DNA of 64,000 nt from Chamaesiphon sp031376885 (GTDB taxonomy: Bacteria > Cyanobacteriota > Cyanobacteriia > Cyanobacteriales > Chamaesiphonaceae), in contig JANMEL010000263.1 in assembly GCA_031376885.1 (NCBI GenBank), forward strand, positions 1 through 64,000. The letters are read 5' to 3'. The notes under the pieces were generated by a model. It saw nothing but the letters and a program-made list of their open reading frames with translations. It was not told where the DNA came from and searched no databases. This document shows, piece after piece, positions 58,900 through 64,000 of this stretch. The translations under genes and the position numbers were made by a program. How positions within the stretch are numbered: the stretch's first letter is position 1; the number at the start of each line of letters is the position of its first letter.

Positions 58900-59142
58900 A
58901 TGGCTGCCGTAGAAAAGATTGCGATCGAAGTACCTCTAGCAGTTGCCGAAGCTTATCGGGGCGCGACAGAACCGGAACGTTTGCAAATTGCCGCTCGGAT
59001 TGGTATGATGCTGAGAGTCGCTACAGGTGACAGAGAGGATGCTGTCTATCGACTCAAACAAACAATGGACGAGATCGGTAATGAGGCTGTCGCTAATGGA
59101 TTGACCCCAGAGATTTTGGAGTCGATTTTGAATGACCCTTAG
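58900..59142 (+). CDS. Antitoxin-like protein of a PIN pair
   Basis: 80 aa, predicted from its place directly before a PIN gene and overlapping it by 11 bases (the toxin ATG is at 59132). The sequence (VEKIAIEVPLAVAEAYRGATEPERLQIAARIGMMLRVA) looks like a short helix-rich antitoxin of the kind common in cyanobacteria; no named DNA-binding fold was identified. It is read from the duplicated promoter at 58815. The frame is intact even though the toxin is broken. Confidence 0.65.
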   Translation: MAAVEKIAIEVPLAVAEAYRGATEPERLQIAARIGMMLRVATGDREDAVYRLKQTMDEIGNEAVANGLTPEILESILNDP

Positions 59143-59551
59143 CCAACAGCGGTTAGTACTAGATGCCAATGTCATCGTCAGTTCTGTGCTATCTGCCCAG
59201 GGTAAATCTCGTCAGGCATTCGATCTGGCGATCGCCACTGGCACAATTTTGATGTCTGATGAAGTTTTTGCAGAATTATCAGAGGTGTTGCTTCGTTCTA
59301 AATTCGACTGATATAGCAGTCGCACCAAGCGTGAAATATTCCTAGATGAATTGCTGGGGCTTGTTGAATTTGTTGAAATCGTCGATCGAATCGATGAATG
59401 TCGAGATGTCAAAGATAACAAGTATTTAGAATTAGCAGTTAACGGTAAGGCGGATTCCATCGTGACTGGAGATAACGATCTGTTGGTACTGCATCCGTTT
59501 CGTCAGATTCCGATTGTCCGAATTCAGACATTTTTAGCATCATTGGAATGA
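59132..59551 (+). pseudogene. PIN-domain toxin interrupted by a nonsense codon
   Basis: Reads through as one frame except for TGA at 59309-59311 (codon 60), where RSKFDRYSSRTKREIF would be expected: CGA changed to TGA, a single C to T. Before it come MTLSQQRLVLDANVIVSSVLSAQGKSRQAFDLAIATGTILMSDEVFAELSEVLLRSKFD. After it come the rest of the PIN core (RDVKDNKYLELAVNGKADSIVTGDNDLLVLHPFRQIPIVRIQTFLASLE). It is a COG1569-like PIN toxin. Unless the stop is suppressed, it makes only a truncated product. Confidence 0.88.
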
Positions 59552-59584
59552 GCTGTTATGACGATCTTGAAGATTTCAAAAATC

Positions 59585-59606
59585 GGGGCAATTTATGAAT
59601 TGCCCC
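59585..59606 (+). terminator. Palindrome after the PIN cassette
   Basis: Perfect 9-bp stem (GGGGCAATT with AATTGCCCC, 4-nt loop). It is 33 bases past the toxin frame. The T-rich follow-up of a classic terminator is lacking. The same palindrome type ends the MNT/HEPN cassette at 4662-4689. Confidence 0.6.
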
Positions 59607-59614
59607 GCTCGCGA

Positions 59615-59682
59615 TGGGTTTACAATAGAGTCAAGATAAAAGCCGATCGCCCTCCTGAATTATGACAACTACACTCAATCCT
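59615..59682 (+). repeat. Direct repeat copy 2: native promoter and 5' end of the methyltransferase gene
   Basis: 68 bases matching 58809-58876 with four mismatches. The -10 TACAAT is at 59621-59626 and the genuine ATG of the methyltransferase is at 59662. It is the intact copy because the downstream gene continues in frame. Confidence 0.9.
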
Positions 59683-60603
59683 ACCGATCGCATTGCCAGT
59701 CAGTTGGTAAATGCACTCCTCTCGATTCAGCCCCTCGCAAAATTTGCCAAACATCAGGCGCGGGAAATGATTATCAAACGGGCTGAGGCGATCGGCGTAG
59801 CTTGGCGGGATGATGTGAAGTTTTTGCGATCGCGAGGCACTTCGAGCCACTTCTCACCTCAATGGGAAGCGGATTTGGCACAGATAGTCGATCTCCATCT
59901 GAAATATCCCGATTATTATCTCACTTCTTTTCATGCTTATGATGGGGGGAATATGAGCTGGGATGCAGCGATGGAAGTAGAAGTAGCCGCCTACTCAGTA
60001 CATGCCAAAATCTTTGCCGAAACTGGTACGACTGGCGACGCTCAACTGCGGCAGAGTTATCACGATCTGATTATGCAGACGCTGGAGACTCCCCCCGCCG
60101 ATATTCTCGATGTGGGGTGCAGTGTGGGGATGAGTACTTTTGCGATGCAAGCTGTTTATCCTACGGCTCGGTTGACGGGATTGGATTTGTCGCCCTATTT
60201 TTTGACGATTGCCAATTATCGCAGCCAGCAACAGGATCAAAATATTAATTGGGTTCATGGTGCTGGTGAAACTACTGGTTTACCGTCGGCGAGTTACGAT
60301 TTGGTGTCGTTATTTTTGATCTGTCACGAATTGCCACAGATGGCTACTCACGAGATTTTCGCAGAAGCTAGACGCTTGCTCAAACCAGGTGGATCTATTG
60401 CCATCATGGATATGAATCCAGCCTCAGAGATTTATAGTCAAATGGCTCCCTATATCCTCACGCTACTCAAAAGTACCGAACCTTATCTGGATGACTATTT
60501 TACCCTCGATATTGCCCAAGCATTAGTCGCCGCCGGATTTCAATCGCCCGTAATTACTGCCAATACACCTCGCCATCGCACAGTCATAGCTAAAATAAAG
60601 TAG
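59662..60603 (+). CDS. Class I SAM-dependent methyltransferase
   Basis: 313 aa with a seven-strand Rossmann methyltransferase domain at ~145-250. Motif I is ADILDVGCSVGMSTFAM (GxGxG-like), followed by LTGLDLSPYFLTIANYRS (acidic loop) and SYDLVSLFLICHELPQ (motif IV region). The N-terminal ~120 residues (FAKHQAREMIIKRAEAIGVAWRDDVKFLRSRG...YYLTSFHAYDGGNMSWDAAMEVEVAAYSVHAKIFAETG) are a conserved cyanobacterial extension. Substrate not known; small-molecule or lipid methylation is likely. Its promoter and first codons are duplicated upstream, around the broken toxin-antitoxin pair. There is no clear ribosome binding site before the ATG. Confidence 0.88.
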   Translation: MTTTLNPTDRIASQLVNALLSIQPLAKFAKHQAREMIIKRAEAIGVAWRDDVKFLRSRGTSSHFSPQWEADLAQIVDLHLKYPDYYLTSFHAYDGGNMSWDAAMEVEVAAYSVHAKIFAETGTTGDAQLRQSYHDLIMQTLETPPADILDVGCSVGMSTFAMQAVYPTARLTGLDLSPYFLTIANYRSQQQDQNINWVHGAGETTGLPSASYDLVSLFLICHELPQMATHEIFAEARRLLKPGGSIAIMDMNPASEIYSQMAPYILTLLKSTEPYLDDYFTLDIAQALVAAGFQSPVITANTPRHRTVIAKIK

Positions 60604-60661
60604 TTGATTTTTAGAGATTTGCCCAATATCCAGATATCATCTAATTTTGGGACTTCTGAAT

Positions 60662-61057
60662 ATGACAAATAACGCGATGACTAATAAGCGTATCCTGATA
60701 GTTGATAACGAAGAATACATTCAAGAGGTCGCTCAAATCTCCCTCGAAACTGTAGCTGGCTGGGAAGTGATTCTCGCTAGCTCTGGTTTAGAAGGAATCG
60801 CCAAAGCTGAATGCGAACAACCCGATGCGATTTTACTCGATGTGATGATGCCGGATCTGGATGGATTAGCGACTTTTGCTAGACTCCAAGCTAATTCGGC
60901 AACTCGATCGATTCCCGTGATTTTACTCACCGCCAAAATCCAAAGAAGTGATTCCCAAAGCTATGCCCAGCTCGGAATTCGATCGGCGATCGCCAAGCCT
61001 TTTAGCCCATTATCATTAGCTCAACAAATCGCCACTGCTTTGAATTGGAATATATAG
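60662..61057 (+). CDS. Single-domain response regulator (CheY-like)
   Basis: 131 aa, essentially one receiver domain: ILIVDNEEYIQEVAQ (acidic pocket partly Asp-Asn), phosphoacceptor Asp60 (AILLDVMMPDLDG), Thr (ILLTAK) and Lys (IAKPFSP). Note the usual second acidic residue is Asn in VDNEE, which is tolerated in some regulators. The ATG at 60662 is chosen; an in-frame TTG 15 bases earlier lacks support, and an ATG at 60677 is also possible. It is 59 bases after the methyltransferase and 136 before the RcaC-like gene, all in one direction. Confidence 0.88.
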   Translation: MTNNAMTNKRILIVDNEEYIQEVAQISLETVAGWEVILASSGLEGIAKAECEQPDAILLDVMMPDLDGLATFARLQANSATRSIPVILLTAKIQRSDSQSYAQLGIRSAIAKPFSPLSLAQQIATALNWNI

Positions 61058-61193
61058 TCAAAATACATCGCTAACTGTCTTTTATTTAGTAAAAAATTAA
61101 CTCAAATTCGATAAAGTTCGATCGAGAATATGCGATAATGAAGGTAGACGATAAATTCCGACATTCTATTGCCACCAATATGAGGTAAAGATT

Positions 61194-63050
61194 TTGAGGA
61201 TTTTGGTAGTTGAAGACGATCGATTAGTAGCTGATGCACTCAAAAGTACTTTGAGTCATCATAACTATGCTGTCGAAATTGCTGATGATGGTCGCAGCGG
61301 ATTAGATTTTATTGAGGCGTTTGATTACGACTTACTATTACTTGACGTGATGCTACCCAAACTAGATGGGATTAGTATTTGTCGCCATGTGCGATCGCAA
61401 GGCTATACGATGCCGATCCTACTACTGACAGCTCAAGATAGCAATCACGATCGCGCCGTGGGATTAGACGCTGGAGCAGATGACTATGCGATCAAACCAT
61501 TCGATCCCGAAGAATTAGCCGCCCGGATTCGCGCTCTACTCCGGCGGGCAACCGATCGCGCTCAACCGATCCTCACCTGGGAGCAACTCACCCTCGATCC
61601 GCGCAATTTTGAAGTTACCTACCAAGGCAACTCGATCGCCCTCACACCCAAAGAATACGCCCTAGTCGAACTCTTTCTCCGTCACAATCGGCGGGTATTT
61701 AGCTGTGGGGCGATATTAGAGCATCTATGGACTTATGAAGATGCCCCCAGCGAAGAAGCGGTTCGTACCCACATCAAAGGGCTAAGGTATAAACTGAAAG
61801 TAGCTGGAGCACCAGGCGATCTGATCGAGACAGTCTACGGCATCGGTTATCGACTCAAGCGGCTAACTGACACGAAGGTGGAGCCGAAAAAGATCGCTCC
61901 GATGCTACCTAGCACCCCACTAATGGATGTGCCCCAACGTCTAGCGGAAATTTGGGATCGACATCGAGATCGAATGTTCGATCGAGTCGCCGCGATCGAT
62001 CGATTGATTACCGCCTTCGAGGAGCAATCTCTTACTAGCGAAATTCGGACTCAGGCGTGGCATTCTGCTCATAGCCTAGCGGGTGCTCTAGGTACATTCG
62101 GATTGCCACTAGGCTCTAAAGCTGCCAAACAAATCGAATTACTCCTCAGTAGTGAAACAATCGTCACCCGCGCCCATATTCCTCAATTGCAGGCGGGAGC
62201 GAGTGAGCTACGCCGTCAGATTGCCAGTAAAGTCGGCGCAACTGAACATCGATCGTCGATCGCCGAAAGATCCAGTCTGAATGTGATGATGCGCTCGATC
62301 GAAATAATCAGCCAAGATCGAAATGCGATCGACTCTCTCCAAGCATCAGCTCCAGCTAACTTGAGAATCTCGGTGGGGGAGCATCGCCAACCCTCGATCG
62401 CACCCGACTTAATTATTTTTGATTTAGACTACTTTGCCAATCAGCTTGAGGCTCTAACTGCCTTAACCAAATTAGATCGACAAAATCCGCAAATCCCAAT
62501 CATCGTCTTGAGTCAAACGAGATCCCTCGATCTTCGGATTGAAGTGGCTAGTAGAGGTGGGCGATTATTCTTTCCCAAACCGATCGAGACAGCTACAATC
62601 TTTCGCGCAATCGATCGGCTGTTACAACCCATCAGCGTGACTCCACCCAAAGTAACCATCGTCGATGACGATCGAGCATTACTCGCAGCACTGACCGCCA
62701 TATTATCACCATTAGGCATCGCCGTAACAACCCTAGCCGATCCCAGTCAATTTTGGGAAACCTTGGAAGCCTCCGCACCCGATTTACTCATTCTCGATCT
62801 GGATTTGCCCACCCACGATGGAGTCGAATTGTGTCGAGCTGTGCGTACAGATCCGCGATGGGTAACGCTTCCAATTATGTTTCTCACTGCCCATACTGCA
62901 CCAATGGCGATCGATCGAGTATTTGCCGCTGGAGCTGATGATTTTGTCAGCAAACCGATTATCGGCTCTGTCTTCGCCGCCCGAATTCTCAATCGACTCG
63001 ATCGAATCTCCCTCTCATCGAACCCTACCCTGTATCCACAAGTTATTTGA
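61194..63050 (+). CDS. RcaC-like multidomain response regulator (REC, OmpR winged helix, HPt, two REC)
   Basis: 618 aa, four to five modules. REC1 (1-120) has Asp8/Asp9, phosphoacceptor Asp51 and KPF. An OmpR/PhoB-type winged helix (~125-225, ending LIETVYGIGYRLKRL) binds DNA. An HPt-like domain at ~245-345 has His293 (SAHSLAGALGTFGL). A degenerate REC2 lies at ~365-478 (FDLDYF, FPKPIE). REC3 at ~485-605 has DDD at 491-493, Asp535 (LILDLDLP) and SKPI. This order matches RcaC, the chromatic-acclimation regulator of some cyanobacteria, apart from the extra receiver. Light or other inputs cannot be told from sequence. The start is a TTG with GAGG 8 nt upstream. The preceding single REC may be a phosphotransfer partner. 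Confidence 0.88.
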   Translation: MRILVVEDDRLVADALKSTLSHHNYAVEIADDGRSGLDFIEAFDYDLLLLDVMLPKLDGISICRHVRSQGYTMPILLLTAQDSNHDRAVGLDAGADDYAIKPFDPEELAARIRALLRRATDRAQPILTWEQLTLDPRNFEVTYQGNSIALTPKEYALVELFLRHNRRVFSCGAILEHLWTYEDAPSEEAVRTHIKGLRYKLKVAGAPGDLIETVYGIGYRLKRLTDTKVEPKKIAPMLPSTPLMDVPQRLAEIWDRHRDRMFDRVAAIDRLITAFEEQSLTSEIRTQAWHSAHSLAGALGTFGLPLGSKAAKQIELLLSSETIVTRAHIPQLQAGASELRRQIASKVGATEHRSSIAERSSLNVMMRSIEIISQDRNAIDSLQASAPANLRISVGEHRQPSIAPDLIIFDLDYFANQLEALTALTKLDRQNPQIPIIVLSQTRSLDLRIEVASRGGRLFFPKPIETATIFRAIDRLLQPISVTPPKVTIVDDDRALLAALTAILSPLGIAVTTLADPSQFWETLEASAPDLLILDLDLPTHDGVELCRAVRTDPRWVTLPIMFLTAHTAPMAIDRVFAAGADDFVSKPIIGSVFAARILNRLDRISLSSNPTLYPQVI

Positions 63051-63082
63051 GTTGCTGCGTAGGTTGATTTACCCCACCCCAG

Positions 63083-63105
63083 CCCTCCCCTTGTAAAGGG
63101 GAGGG
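63083..63105. terminator. Hairpin between convergent genes
   Basis: Perfect 10-bp stem (CCCTCCCCTT with AAGGGGAGGG, loop GTA) 33 bases after the RcaC-like gene. No T-run. It belongs to a repeat type (CCCCAGCCCTCCCCTTGTAAAGGGGAGGG) found in many cyanobacterial spacers. A second, weaker CCCCTTCCC...GGGGGGG pair follows at ~63117-63135. Confidence 0.5.
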
Positions 63106-63189
63106 AGCGAGAGCTACCCCTTCCCAAGGGGGGGTGCTGATAATTCTGTTGGCGGAGCCTCGCCTTTGGCGATAGTGCGGAATGTGGGT

Positions 63190-64000
63190 TTATGTGTCAG
63201 CCTGAAAAAATTTCAAGAGTTCTCGATTGACGATTTGAGGTACCTCTTCTTGAATCCAATGTCCGCATTGAGGAATCAACTTGAGTGTAAAAGGCGCGGA
63301 AATCAACCGCTCCATTCCTTCGGTGAGATTATTGCTCAGGAAATTATCCTCTTCACCCCAGAGCATCAGAGTAGGCACTGTGACGGGGAGGGGCGAACTA
63401 TTCCAGCTTTGGAGCCAGTTTTGAGGTGCTAGTAATTGACGATAATAACTGAGGGCGGCAGCTAATACACCAGGTTTTTCTAAGGCTTCCTGGTAGATTT
63501 GATTATCTTCGGCGGTGAAAGCACCTTTTCGCACGGCTTGCCCCCGCAAGACATTGAGAATAAAATCTTTGAGATTTTGACGAATCGACCATTCGGGCAT
63601 TCCAGGAATCTGAAATGCTAGCATGTACCAACTGCGCCGAATTTGATCCATATTACTGCCCATTTCCTGTACGAATCTTTGGGGATGGGGGGCGTTTAGT
63701 ACGGCTAATTTGTCAAGTACTTGGGGGTATTTTTGGGCTAGATGCCAAGCAATGCTACCACCCCAGTCATGTCCGGCGATATGTGCTTTGACATAACCCA
63801 GTGACTGGATCAAACCGCGAACGTCATTACTGAGGGTGTCGAGATCGTAGCCACTCAATGGTTTGTCTGAATAATTATAACCCCGCAAATCGGGCACGAC
63901 CACTTTGAAATGTCGGGCGAGGGCGGGGATCTGATGTCGCCAACAGTACCAGAATTCGGGGAATCCATGCAGCAAAACTACCAATTCACCCTCACCCTGG
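63190..64000 (-). CDS. Alpha/beta hydrolase, epoxide-hydrolase-like (5' end beyond window)
   Basis: At least 265 residues, running off the right edge: upstream of the LVVLLHG stretch the frame continues (QGEGE) without a start. The epoxide-hydrolase signature is HGFPEFWYCWRHQIPALARHF, the nucleophile loop is GHDWGGSIAW (Asp nucleophile, not Ser), and the catalytic His is in IPQCGHWIQEE. The cap region includes QIRRSWYMLAFQIPGMPEW and two Tyr candidates (YYRQLL, WYMLAF). Asp nucleophile and HGFPEF favour epoxide hydrolase over haloalkane dehalogenase, though the substrate is unknown. It is convergent with the RcaC-like gene, with a hairpin between. Confidence 0.88.
   Translation of the reverse strand, partial: QGEGELVVLLHGFPEFWYCWRHQIPALARHFKVVVPDLRGYNYSDKPLSGYDLDTLSNDVRGLIQSLGYVKAHIAGHDWGGSIAWHLAQKYPQVLDKLAVLNAPHPQRFVQEMGSNMDQIRRSWYMLAFQIPGMPEWSIRQNLKDFILNVLRGQAVRKGAFTAEDNQIYQEALEKPGVLAAALSYYRQLLAPQNWLQSWNSSPLPVTVPTLMLWGEEDNFLSNNLTEGMERLISAPFTLKLIPQCGHWIQEEVPQIVNRELLKFFQADT

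Overview
The window is chromosomal DNA from a cyanobacterium. The evidence is psb34 (a photosystem II assembly factor), a cyanobacterial-type lipoyl synthase, an LrtA-type hibernation factor, DUF4912, DUF4346, DUF4351 and Uma2 family genes, an RcaC-type response regulator, very dense CGATCG/GATCGATC motifs related to HIP1, and many 7-8 bp tandem arrays. The combination fits a Chamaesiphon-like filamentous or unicellular lineage, but I cannot assign a genus from the sequence alone. I found no tRNA, rRNA, CRISPR array or recognisable transposase.

Layout. 0-22 kb is mostly housekeeping: lrtA, a Uma2 nuclease, thrB, an MNT/HEPN toxin-antitoxin pair, psb34, a TPP riboswitch with thiC, a PPP phosphatase, a DUF4912 protein, a TPR protein, an M48 protease, trxA, aqpZ, a second Uma2 gene, a desaturase, lipA, a response regulator, recR, DUF4346, a FemAB/GNAT-like protein and a STAND NTPase with TPRs. 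22.2-25.8 kb is smc. 25.8-35.9 kb is an accessory island holding a DUF4351 protein, a membrane Ser/Thr kinase, a XamI-like restriction enzyme with its N6-adenine methylase, two PIN-type toxin-antitoxin pairs, an S1-domain protein of unknown role and decayed gene fragments. 35.9-56.7 kb is one giant RTX/beta-propeller surface or secreted protein of about 6,940 residues. 57-64 kb holds a small beta-barrel-like protein, an Rpn-type nuclease, a broken PIN toxin-antitoxin pair, a methyltransferase, two response regulators (one RcaC-like) and an epoxide-hydrolase-like protein running off the edge.

The most interesting signal is structural. Three accessory modules are each bracketed by a direct duplication of the end of the neighbouring host gene: the MNT/HEPN pair by a 140-bp repeat containing the 3' end of psb34, the kinase/restriction-modification block by a ~790-bp copy of the 3' end of smc, and the PIN pair by a 68-bp repeat carrying the promoter and first codons of a methyltransferase gene. 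The two small cassettes also carry the same kind of GGGG(C/T)AATT-palindrome directly after the toxin gene. No recombinase is visible, so how these modules enter is open. Elsewhere a duplicated, decayed copy of the methylase gene appears to be split by a toxin-antitoxin pair and a small inverted-repeat element.

Coordinates of starts were adjusted where a ribosome binding site or family alignment argued for it. Family names come from motif recognition and memory, without database searches.
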